Source: Camarhynchus parvulus
Lineage: Eukaryota > Chordata > Aves > Passeriformes > Thraupidae
Assembly: GCF_901933205.1 (NCBI RefSeq)
Contig: NC_044572.1
Coordinates: 34,503,501 to 34,567,500 of the forward strand
Length of the DNA stretch: 64,000 bases
Reading direction: 5' to 3'
Part shown: piece after piece, positions 49,216 through 61,800 of the stretch
Position numbering within the stretch: position 1 is the stretch's first letter
Layout of the letters: each line of letters opens with the position of its first letter
The notes under the pieces: generated by a model
The model's input: only the letters and a program-made list of their open reading frames with translations
Told to the model about the DNA's origin: nothing
Databases searched by the model: none
Translations under genes and position numbers: made by a program

Positions 49216-51836
49216 CTTCTGGGTGGGAGCCCATGGATAATCCATGAGAATTTGTTGTGATGAAGCTGGTTATGCAGATTGGTGACTTTCCAAATTAGCT
49301 GTGAAGCTCTGAGTGTGTGGGTTTAGGAACACCACGTGTACCTTTTTTGTAAAGGTACTATTGAGTGGAAAGCACTTGCATTAATATCCCAGTTTCCTAT
49401 CCAGGAATAAATCACTTGACATCCTTCTGCCACAGTTGCTTATGTGTAAAGTGGAAGAAGTGTCTATTTATGCCTCCCGTACTTGGTATGCCTTGTGGTA
49501 GCGAGATCATCTGTCAAGGACCACCTCTGACAATGTATGTGGATTAGCCTTTGCTTGGGGACTGAGGGGACTCAAGGAACAATAATGATGACGATGACCT
49601 CCAGGACTTGAACTGGGAAAAATAAAGCTATAAATGGGAGTGAGTTTGGCTGTTGGTTTTGGCTTGTCTGCTGTTTATACCATCCTATATTAGCTGGAAA
49701 TCTCTCCTTGAGAAAGACCTGGTCCCTAAAGGCAAGGGATGCTACAGATCAGCAATAAGCATATGGATAAGCATGTGAGAAAGAGGCTTTTCCATCCTCC
49801 TGACAGCACTCTTCCCGACACAAGCCTCCTACCTCCCAAATTCACCACCAAAATTAGCACAGGTAAAAGCATACCTATACTATATTTCTACTTGGAAAAC
49901 TGTAAATGTCAAAGTGCTTGGGAACTTGAGGCAGACAGCAATTGACAGCTCAGACCCAGACAGAACTTGCAAACCAACTCAACAAGGCAGGTAGTACTGG
50001 GGGATCACATGGCCATTTCAGCCCACTGGCTGCAGGTTTTAGGCTTGCACTGCCTGGAACATTGGGTATCCAAAGCATGTGCAGGGGGTTGTAATTGCAA
50101 ACACATGACCTTTGCTGCTGCTGGATAGGCCCTGTTGTCACATCTTGTTTTGAGCATTGAATTGGGGCTGAGAGGATCCTGTCAGAGATGGAAAGAGTCA
50201 GGGTCTGTTTCTGAATAATTTAGTGGACCCACTTTATTAAAATGCATCTAGCCTGACATCCCTGTGTGAAATGAGAAAAAGTGGAAATATGCTGATTGTA
50301 GCAAGTAGAGTATTGCATCAAATAGTGAGATGAATATTTTCAACATGAGGGCATGTTTAAAATCACATTCTGTGTATGCTAAAGTTTGGATGCATCACTT
50401 CCTAAGACTTATCCTGAAACTTTGAAATCTCACCAGTGTTCAGTGCTGGTTCAGATAATGTAAAAATTACGCAAATGAGGCAGGGAAATGGCTATTCTCA
50501 ATTTCAGCTTGGTTGTAATGTGGGTTGTTCAGTGTCAGTTCAGGAAGCTCGTTAGTCCTCTACATGGCCTAATGTTCCTGTTCTAAGTGTACTATCCTAA
50601 GGCAGGCACCTCACTGCTAGAAAAGCATCAGCAAATTGAAGTAGTCCAGTAAAGAAGCAGAACAAAACCAAATACAAAGCCTTTAAGGGTTAAATAATTT
50701 CAATCTGCAGAAGGAATAAAAGTCCTGTTTAGCTGTGTTAAAAAAGGGATGATGCTACAGACTGATGTGTTTGAAAGACTTATATTTGGTTTGTATCTTC
50801 TAGGATCTCCTTCTGTATATATTTCTGTGTATCAGTATAAGAAGGTAGATAAAATGCACTTGTCTAGCTTATAGCACATCACTATTTCATGCTGAGCTCC
50901 GTAGCTCTCTGACCTCCAGAAGAAATTTCTTGCATATATTGCTGAATGCCATAGTTTGGTACTGCAGCCTATGAGTGTAGGAAAGATGATATAATTCAAG
51001 CAAGCTGAAAATGATAGAATCTGCTCCTAAAGTAGTACAGTTTGAAAAAATTAACTTAATTTCCACATTTCCTTAAATTTTATGCAATGTGTATCTAGCC
51101 CATAGGTTTTGCTCTGTTCTGAAAAGTAATACAGAAAAATCATAAAGGATCTTGTCTGTATTTAATAGTTGACATTACAGCAGCTGAAACTAGCAGTGCA
51201 GTAAATCACCCTTAGCCAGGAAAGGGTGATATGTATGGGGTCATATGTACCCTTATAGGAGAAGAAAAAATATTTATATGTTGACAAAGCACATTGTGTG
51301 AGTGTTTGGGTTTTAGAGACCTGTATTGTAATACTAATAGGCTATGGGGTAATGCTGGCAATGCACTCCCTTGGTGAAAGAACAGGGATTAAGGGTTCAT
51401 TTTGGTGGTTGGCTTGGCTGATGGGTGACAAATTAGCCCCAGTTTTCCCTGGTAAGTACTCTGAAACCCTACTCTGAAGTAGGGTCCTGGAGAAGAGCAG
51501 TGTGCTGGTACACATTTCAGAGGCAAGTGCTCTGAAAGGGCTGAATTTCACTTGTGAAATAATACAAACCAACAAACTCATGAGCCTGTTCCTGGAGCAC
51601 TTTGGACTCATTGTCTGGCAGTCTGTACAATGGAAGGAAAGACCTATGTTTAAATGCTTACTATTTCGATTTTTTAAAAAATTATGCTATCATAAATGCA
51701 CATATGTACATTCTCCCTCCATTTGTCTAAATATGATGTAAGACCATCCGTATTTTTAAGTCAAAGGGCCCCCAATTTCTTATTTTCCCACTGAGATTAA
51801 GTATCTTATATACTCAGTATGTCATAGTAGACACAA

Positions 51837-51868
51837 AGTAAGACTAGAAATTAGTAAGACTAGAAATT
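51837..51868. repeat. 16-bp tandem duplication
   Basis: The unit agtaagactagaaatt occurs twice, head to tail and without mismatch (51837-51852 and 51853-51868). It is a simple slippage-type duplication. Confidence 0.97.
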
Positions 51869-54800
51869 GTTTATGTTAATACAGTGCTTGAGGGCCAGAG
51901 TACCATTGTTGTATGTATTGTAATAACTTCAAGCTGTTACTTTATCAATCAGTTAAGCTGTTGTCAAGGTGATAGCTCAAAACTCTAAACTTCAAAGTCC
52001 AAAATATCACCCCACGTTCAAAGGTTTCAGTACAATAGTTCCTATACTCTAAATATAATATCTGTATCTGTAAAGATGTAAGCATCCTCACACTGTAACA
52101 TTTTTTCTGGGTGACTCATTGAAGTACTGGAAAGATACACTGTAACTCTGTATCGGAGTTTTTCTGAGGGCTATTCTGGATTTTCATATGCATTAATTGT
52201 ATTGGGTTATTGATCTGCTTTTTGGGTTCATTTTTTGGCTTGCAACACCCCTTTTTTCTTAATTAAATTAACTTTTGCAGTATTCCTATGAAGATGGTAA
52301 ATACTCTGTCTCTTATTTTCTAAGGGAAAAACAGATTCCAGAGGACATTGCTTTCCAGAGTTCCTTTGTAGTGTGGCACCAAGCTCTCTAAGGAATCACA
52401 TATGTGGAGTGAGAATTGCAGGGTATCTGGGTCCTCTCCACCATTCTGCCAAAAGAGCAGCTTTCTGTCTCAATTTGGCTCCTAAATCTCTTTAGCAGCA
52501 TGGCCCCAAAAGATTCATAGACTCCCTCAAAGACATTGTGGTGCCTTGCTCTGACTGAAACAAAGCAGGAGTAAATCAGAGAGCTACCATAAGGGATCTG
52601 GGCTCAAGTGACATGCTGAAAATTGCACAGGAAGTCTGTGGCAAAGCCTCGGATTGATTCCATATCTCCTTGGTCTCAGCATAGGGCATCCCACAGACCA
52701 TGTGTGTTAAAGATTTATCAGCTGTTGTTCAGTGTTGCTAAAGACAGGAAGAATGCTCTCCTCCTCTCTCCAGATGGGTAGGCTTGCTGGATTTTAGCTT
52801 CTTAACTTTCTTAGGTTTCATGGTAGACATGTGGTGGTTTGTTGTATTTTCTCTGATGGCAGCTCCACAGTTGATGCTTCAGTCCCCAGCTTTATGAGTC
52901 CTGTTTTGAGCACGTATCTGTGTCCAGACGCTTCATTGCTACACTGGACTGTGTTACAAAAGGGACACTTCCTGCATAATGGCACAGGAAAGCCGTCAGG
53001 ACAAAACTGTTTGTGACCTTGAAGAAATATTCACAAGAATATTCACAAGGCTTTAATTTAGGCTTGTTACTCATCGTACAGCATCTTGTCTTCTGCTGGC
53101 AGGCAGGACTCTCTTATCTTGAATGGACTTTTGAGTGGATTTATAGGTTTAGATCCTCATACTCAAAGAGAAGACCTGAATGCTTTTCCAGCAATAAGTT
53201 CCTGTATCGTGCAGGAAGGCAATTCTTGAGGGCATACATTTTTGATTCAGCTAAACCTCCCTAACTATCGTCCTTCCATGTTCTTCTAAATTCCAGCTGA
53301 TGAATCATCCTTCAGAGCTCAGTCAGGACAGTCCACTTTCCTCCTTCTTATTATTGTCTCTGTCCCAAAGAAGCTGAGTCACCCTCTTGCAATGTTTGGA
53401 GGTTTGCTATGTTTTCTGTATTTTGGCTACCCATAACAAAAGGAGGCCTATCTGATTTCATTCTAACATTTTTTTTTATCGCAGCAGCACAGCAAAGTTG
53501 TGCCTTTTGCCTTGGTCTTCCTTGGAATGTTTTTAATGGCACAGTTTCCTTGTTACCAGTTCAGGTTTCAGCAGCATGGACTGGATGGCACATGAAAAAG
53601 GGATAAACCTTTCCTGTAGTGGCATTTTTATAAGTCTATCTGTTAGGTAAAACCCCTAAATCTTGGCAGTCTCTTTAGAGCATAAGCTCTGCTGTTAAAC
53701 ACGAGCTCTTTGCTCCCCAGAGTGGGCTGCAGTCTCTATGGTTGGGTGGGTAATAAGATACTGCTGATACACTTCAGAGCAAGGTGCACTTTTCCTTTAT
53801 TTATGAAGATAGACATGCTGGTCAAGGGCTTAATCACAGCTGATAAATCATTTTAGAAAGCCTATTAGAACCATATGCTGATCCTTCGTATTAACATGGT
53901 GTGTCTGTTTCGAGTCTAATAAGGCAGGGTCTCTTTCCCCTCTCCCTTCCCCCTGCCTGGTGTGCAAATTATTTATCTATTTAAGTGATATTGCTTGCCT
54001 GGGGGCATTTCTCTCTACAACAGGTACTGTTAATAAAGCAAGGTGAACCGAGGAAAGAAGGATCCTTTCTCTCCAGAGAGCGAAGCTGAGTGTTTTTGGT
54101 CTCCTTTGCTGAAAGCGGATTGCAGAGCAATTGTCCGAAAGCTGAGGCAAGGAAACCTGTTGGTTAAACCCTGGGACACCATGGCATGGCCTTCACTGCA
54201 GCATAAGGTTGTCATTTTGGCCCAGGTGGTTACAATCCTGGAGCCCAAGAACCGCCAGGGTTGGGTGTGCTGACATTTCGGTTACCTCACCTTTCCCTCA
54301 CTCGGAGAGGGCTGCTGCAGGAACAGATCCCACAGCCATCTAATGAGATCCACATTGGTGAAGTTATACAGAGCCAAGTCCTATTTATCATTAATTGGTG
54401 GGTTTGCTTGCAGATCTTTCCTATTATTTGCTGATTATACCCCTACACATTTTATTATCTTGCCAAAATTCAAATGCTAATAATTTCTTGATTTATTGTT
54501 TGTTTATAACACTGTCTACTGCCTAAATAGATTTACTTAGAAGATTTCAAAACAGCAACAGCTCTTTTGCTGACTGGGTTTCTTTCACATTTTGCACATG
54601 GCAGTCAACTATTTATAAACCTCCATAGGGACTCCTAAACCTTTACAGTTGGGTTCCTCCCACAACTTCAGCCTCTTTTCTCCCTTGCTCCCCAAGGCAA
54701 GTCTTGTTTTTTTGGCATAAAGACAATGATGGTGATTGTTAGGTGGAGAAAATGTCCACAAGCTATGAACTGTGGGTAAGGATTTTAAATTTGCACATCA

Positions 54801-56335
54801 AGCAGGAGAAATTGGAAGTCGGAGACATCCAGTAGAGTGAGGGTATCTTCAACATAAAGTGGGAGATCCACGTGTGAGTTGCTAGTGTTCTTTAGATTTA
54901 CAAAATTTGAAACTGAAAAATTGAAGACTCATTTGTAAAGTGAGTCTGTGTGCAGTGCTGTGCATGCTGTAGCACGTCCCATTTCCAGCAGTGCACAAAT
55001 TTGACTTTTAAATCTGATGTACTTTAGAGTAAAGAAAGGAATGGTGGAGAGAAGAAAAAAGCCAGAACAACTGGTCACATGTGATGGCAGTTAATGAACG
55101 CCAGAGTGGGATGTATAGCCTCATACATCTCTGGGGCAGTTTCATTGACTTTAATGGAATTTAAATTTTTAACCTATTACAACTAGGCAAAGATCTGAAG
55201 GGAGAAAAGCATTGTTCAGAGACCAGAAAAAACCTACTGTGCTCGTGTGATGTGAAGTATCTGGGTAGCTGTTGATGTCTCGCTAATATGTAAAAAGAGG
55301 GTATTTTAAAAATAATACCAGGGAGGTAAAAATTATACCTATTAACAGTTTCCTCATTTCTCTCTCACATGCTTCTCTACAGAAGTTGCCAAACCCACTA
55401 TTATTGAATAAATATCAGTATCAATATTAAGCTTTTTTCCCCCCTGAAATGTGAGTAAACTGTGTGTGGCTGGGTCTGGTCCCTGGGAAGGGAAAAGCCA
55501 TGGGGTTGCCATGTGAATGTACATGTCAAAGTGCAGCTCTGCCAGCCAGTCTGGGGCTGGGTGGGGAGAGACACGGGGAGAATGAACTCAGTGTTACAAA
55601 CCGTCTCTTTTGAATTTCTACAACCTATTAGTCACAGCAAGCTGCCCTTATTGATTTTGGTAAGAGAGGTCACTTTTAATCCTCTAAAGTGGAGAGAGCT
55701 ACATGCACTCTCCATAGCATGACATTAAAATTGACACAGCTCTGCATCAGTTCTATGAAAAAGCCCTAAACCTAGATGGATTATTGCCTTGCTTTTCAAT
55801 GGATATAAGCTGCTAAGCAGAGCATGCTAACCTAGATTAGGTGTAAAGGCTTTAAAATGCTTTGTAAAGAATGCACAACCAAAAGAAGCTAGAAAATATG
55901 AGAACATGCTAAAAGAGCTGCCCCTGCAGAAATAGGCCATTAGTTTTCAGATACTTATTTTCTCCATTTTAAAACATTTAAATGTCAACACAAAAGAGTG
56001 GAGATTATCATATAAAAGAACAAACAAAAGCTGACCTTACTCTATGATTATGAAGAAAGCTTTATTCTGGCTGATACCCCTTGCTAGTTTTGTTTATGTT
56101 CTTTAGAGAACTAAATCTTTGAATACAATTAGGACTCTCTGACTCGAATCTTAAGTGTGCCTCAAAATAAACAGCAGAGGTGAACTCTCAGCAGTTTTCT
56201 TTTCATCTTTGTTATCCTTGCTCTGACCCTTTTTTCCTGCCTAATGATCCTCTGTGGTATACTATTATTAAGAGAAATCTTGATAGAAAAATATGCTTTA
56301 TGTGGATAGGAATATCATTATAAGCCTGGAAAAGG

Positions 56336-56353
56336 TTTTTTTTTTTTTTTTTT
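56336..56353. repeat. T18 homopolymer
   Basis: An uninterrupted run of 18 T in intronic sequence. Confidence 0.93.
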
Positions 56354-58700
56354 GGAATTCGACAAAATGACTAATGCCCCTTTTGATTTTATGCTATTTA
56401 TTTATTTGGAAATTTGTTCTCTGAAGGTTTTTCTGATTTTTTTCTGTGAGTCTCAGTAAATATTTACAATGTAGTGTTTAGGGAAATTTTTTGTCTTGTC
56501 ATGCAAGCTTGGTGTTCTCCCTTTTCATTAGTTGTAAGTTTGCACCACTATTTCTTACTGAAGGTTAGAAATTCCCTCCCTAAATAAAAGACAGCTGCAA
56601 AAGAAACAGTGACAAAAACCATTAAGGTACAAGACTGAACTTTAATTTGTGGAGCCTGTAAGAGGTGCCAGAGCTGCTTTCAGTAAATGTTAAAAGTCCT
56701 CTGTGAGAAGGTCTCTGAGCTCATTCTCAACAGAGATTAAAGTATGTGTGTGTCTATGAGGCCAGCGTGGCTTCCCCTCCTACATTAAGAGATACTTACT
56801 CCTCCTCCCCTTCCTCCCTCACCTGAGATGTGTGTGTGGGGTGCTGGTATTTCCTCCCTCTTCGTGGACTTAGCCTAGGGAAATTCAAAGCAGGCACAGA
56901 AAGGGAGCTGGCTTTTGGCTTTGTCACTGACACCGAGACATGACGCCTAGAAGAAAAGGTGAAAGATGCCCAATCTGCAGATTGTCTGGGCATCTATCTG
57001 GCAGCTTTTTTTTTTTTCCTTATCCTAGCCCTACCTTTCCTTCTGCTATCAAGGAAGAAATAAAAATAAGGTCCCTTGCCAGTCTCTCCTTTTTGTTGGA
57101 AGAGTCCTCCCTGATGTCACAGAGGGGAGAGAAAGAAGGAAGATGAGAAACTAAGAGTTGCTAAAGGAGGCAAGAAATAAAAGGAAGAAAAGTACCTTTC
57201 TTTTTACTTATATAAAAGATGTATTCCTACCCCAGATCAGAATTGGTAGGGAAAATGGAAAGGAAAATTCATACAGGAGAAGAAGAAAGAAAAGAGTATT
57301 ACTAAGACATGAAGATAGCTGAGGGAGGCTATCATGAGGCTGTTCAAGCGAGCGAGATAGAGTGAAAAATCAGCACTCATATGAAGTAGACATTAAAAAA
57401 GACAGCTCTTTTTTTTTAAGAAGCGGGATATCAAAATATTCCTGTGATGTACTTCTTAGCAGAATTGGTGGAGCAAAGACTGAGGAGTATGAAAAGTAAA
57501 ATTTGCTTTTCTCCCCACCATGCCCATCCTGTCCCTTCCACTCCCAATCCAAGGAAATGGAATTAGTTTCTCAGCTTAGTATTGAAATGAGACGTCAAGG
57601 GATGTGGCTGTATAAGAAAAGAGGAGACATGAAGGTGCTAAGTTGATGTTGGGTATTAGAATAACTTTTCCCTGAAAAAGTGGAAAGGAAAGTCAGTCTG
57701 GACGCTTATGTTTCTGCTTTCTTTATAGTCTTTTCTAAGACATTCTTTCTCTCATCATACTCCTGTCTTATCTCTGAGATCTCTTTGTATGTCCCTTGGG
57801 AAGTATACATCTGGGTAAAGCCTGTTCCTGTAATGACAAAGTAACCATGGCTCTTTCCCATTTATGCTATTTTTTTCCCAGTACAGTAAACTCATGCAAA
57901 TGTAAATGCCAGCATGTATGTTTCAGGAAAACCAGGAAAACTATTACGTGTGTTACACCTCTGCACATAAGTTCTTATTTTGTGGATTATTGTGTGGCTG
58001 GAATCTTTTTCAGGTGCACCTCTTATATCCAAATTTCTTTTCTTTGCTTCATCCATCTCAGCCAGTTAAATGTGTATATAACTGATTTTCTGAAATGGGG
58101 CCAAAGTCCATGTACTTCAATAGCTCTTAAACATGTGGTTAACTTCAAGCATGTGTGCAGGGGCTTGCTGAAGAGAGATAGTTTGCTGAATCAGGACTTC
58201 CCAACACCAAGATTTTAAATTGCAAACAATCCTCTATTTTAATGTGTTTTAACTACTGTCTCCCATGGACTAACAAAAGGTAACTATTGTTAGTTGACTC
58301 CTGCAGATGAAGAAAGTTGTACTTGGATAAACAGAAATTTAAGGATAAACCAAATTTTTCTGACACACTTATGTGAGAACTATTTTCTTACTTCTTCCTA
58401 ATAACTAGTTATGAAACATGAATTATGAAAGGGAATAATGATCATCATTTCATGTTATGATTAAAAACTTATTTTTCTGGGGTAGATAGAAAAGGTCCAC
58501 TACTTAAAAAAAAAAGATATTTGTTACAGTTTTTTTCTTTAGATTGCTGTATTTTCTAACTAAATGCAGTACTAAGATGATAATGTATGTATGCCATCAT
58601 TGACCAAATAAATATCAGCCAGCTATCCAGTCTTCTGGACATGTAAATCTATGTTACTTATGGAGAAATATTTAAAAAACCAATGAAAGTGTGTATATAT

Positions 58701-58840
58701 GTAAAAAAACCCAAACAAACTAAAAAGGCTCAAAACAAATAAAAACAAACAACCCAAAGCCCACCCCCAACCAAACCAACCCAACTAAATCCCACTCCAC
58801 AAAAAAACCCCAAAGAAATAGGAAACAAAGCAGCAAAAAA
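58701..58840. repeat. A/C-rich low-complexity tract
   Basis: About 140 bp made nearly entirely of A and C on the + strand (aaacaaac, cccaaac, ccaaccaaacc units), with very few T or G. It has no clear unit length and looks like a decayed low-complexity expansion of a kind common in vertebrate introns. Confidence 0.88.
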
Positions 58841-61800
58841 TGCGGTTGCCTTTGTCCTTCACTTACATTCCTCCATGTGAAGGGATAGAGGGGATAGGGC
58901 TGCCTGCCCTGTGTTGTTGTGGTTTTCTCTATCCTGGATCACAGGTACTGTGGGGTGGAAAGTAGACTCCAGAGAAAGTAGACTACAGAGCAAATGCATC
59001 TGTTGGAAGGTGCAGGCAAGGAGAAAGAGTCAGTGAGGGAAATGTTCCTTTCAAAATCGTACTTAATATGCTGTCAGTGATGGAGTGCTCAAATTGCCTT
59101 CCTGTTGACAGTTGGGTAAGGAAAAAAAAGCATCTTTTGCTATTGAAGTTGATACACTTAATACATTGTTTTAAAACGAAATGTTCTTCCCTTGTTTTTG
59201 TGTTAAGGTGGTAAGACTTTGGGCTTTCTTCTTCTTTTCTTCCTACTTTTCAATATTAATTTCCTCACATTCCATCTTCAAACCAGCTAATCTGTATCCC
59301 CTTCTTCTTGAATAGCATTATCCTGACAACAGGGCAGTGAAAAAAGCAGAGACTGCAGGACTTCTAACAATGCCACAGGGCCCCAGGAATAGGAATGCCC
59401 TGAAAAAAAATGTGCTTCCATCCAGCTGCCCTTCATATTGTTGTCTCCCTATCCAATTTACTGGAGAATTTCCCACTGGCTCTTGGCTCATTCCCAAATG
59501 AGAATGTAATCTTTTAAAGATTACACTGCATAATGGAGGGACAAGGAGCTCTTTATTAACTGGGATGGGGAGTCACTTGCTATTAGGCAAGGGAAGGGGA
59601 TGGGATGTAGTACTGTTTTGTGAGCTCTGCTTTCTGCCCCTTCTTGTCTTGTCAGCAACAGGATGGCAGGTTGGGAGTGGGAAGCCACTGCAGCTGCAAT
59701 GTAGAAAAAGAAATAATTGAATGTAGCTTATGATTATGGCAATTACTTTTATAACATGAGGGATTATGCCATAACTATTATTTTGCCAACACGATTAAAT
59801 TGCTAACCTAATACCACAACATGTTTTCCAGGAAAATAAAAAAATAATTCTGCTTGTTCCAGAGTTGATGCATTCAAAGAGTATTATTAATGCAGTGTGA
59901 AAGAGCTGACCAGCCAAGGAACCTGCAGTGCTGTCTGTGCAGACATTGTCTGGACTGGACCCCTGTCACTTCCATGAACTCTGCCAGTTAGACACCCTCA
60001 CCCTTTCTGGGATGTAAAGCAATGTGGTACTCTGGTAATTTTAAATGCTCCTTCTCCTGTCAAGCAGATAAGCTTCTGCCAGTAATTGTTAGTAAAGAAA
60101 TAATCAGAAGCTACGCCTGCAATGGAGAAATTCTTGAAACTTCACGAAGAGACCAATTTTGCTCACATAAACCCACTAAACTGATTGGAAAGCTTAAACT
60201 TCAATGTATTTTCATACTGGGCTCTTCTTTTTACTACATATTTTGAAAATATTGCTCGGTACAATGAATATCTGTATGTGAAATAATTCTAGGTCACCTC
60301 TAGTGTGAAGCAATTTTTGCTGAATATACAAATTGCTGAAATGCAATATGCATTTTGAGGCAATTTTTTCTGGAATATGCAGTGCCTTTTTCAATGGTTT
60401 TTTAAAAATATTTTTTCGTCTACACGCATAACAAGGTCATAAATGAGAATTTGTCATATAGCTGGTACAGATACTGCCTCGTATAGACTGTTCATGATAG
60501 GAGTATAAGCTAACTTAATTATGCAGGAAGAGCAGTTTCCTTTTGTTCATCAGCTGGAAAATGAGTAGAAAATTTAATTTTGGAGACTTCAGAGATATAT
60601 CATGTGTTGATCATTATGAGCAAATTAACTGGCTTCATGGAAAAGCCAGTTCTGATTCTGAAGAGAAATGCAGGTTAACATTATAATTCTACAAATATTT
60701 TTATTACTTTTTATTTGGTATGTCATGAATGATACCTCAAACAGTTGATTTCATTTTTACTGTATGTATATTTAAGTCTTTTCACACCACTGTGCTTTAT
60801 GAAAATACTTGTTGTTACACAAAGCTATTGGAAACATTTGGAAAGACTGGACATGCATTTGTAAATCAACCTCTTCTTTTTCTGCTGAAGAACTGGAGTT
60901 ATGGATATCAAATTGAGGTCAAACAGGAGCATGTTACTGTATTATTTTGTCAGGATTAGAAACCTCTGAATGACAGCCTTTACCTGATTGTATTCTTTTT
61001 TTCCTCCTTCTTTACTTCTGAATATGTAAACACAAAAAGAAGCAAATACGGTTTCATGGTGGATATTTTTGTTCTGTAGCAGATACTACCAGTGCAACAT
61101 GCAACCTGTTTGTCTCAATGACACAAACTCTTGGTTTTTGACCTTCCTATTCATTTTGAAGAGTTTTGAAGAGTCATCTTAGGTAAGAGGTGTTCTCAGT
61201 TACCTTCTGGGACTGAGAGCTCTGGGTGCTATTAAGAAGGCTTTATTGTAAGCCAGTTTCATAATTTCCTTGTAGTGTCTAACCAGATGAACAAGGTTAT
61301 ACCTCTATTTGATAACTACAAAACATTTTTTAGTCAGGTAAGGGTGTATTTCTATTCCCTTGGCTTGTATCACTTTAAGACCATTGTGTTTCCAGAGAGA
61401 CATCCTTTATTAGTTTCCTCTGAGGGCTTTTTATTTTTGTCCCTGGTGCATTAGTTCCTAGCTGGTAGAAACAGTTACACAAGAAATCAACCTGTTTTCT
61501 TACATCTCCTATGCCCAGGGCATATTAGTAAGTCTTTGGTTGCTACTTGCTTTTAGAAAGAAGGTCAGTGTGGGTTTATTGCACATCTGCCAGTAGTTTG
61601 CAAAAGCCTGGATCCTCATAGTGACCTGTGTGCCCACCAGGCAAGTGTTACCTTTCACAGACTGTGAGGAGGGACTCATAACGGATGGAAAGGGGCCTAG
61701 CAGATGCCTGAGGGCCATACCTCAAGCTGTCACAGGGGTTTCACCAGTTCTTGCCGTTCATTTGCTTTCCTGACCTCTTTGCATCGTGTGCTTAAGGACT

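Noticed and set aside
57796..58218. 140-codon Cys- and Phe-rich open frame
   Set aside because: It is the longest non-repeat frame in the window, but it lies inside a CREB5 intron, resembles nothing known, and its composition matches AT-rich intronic sequence.
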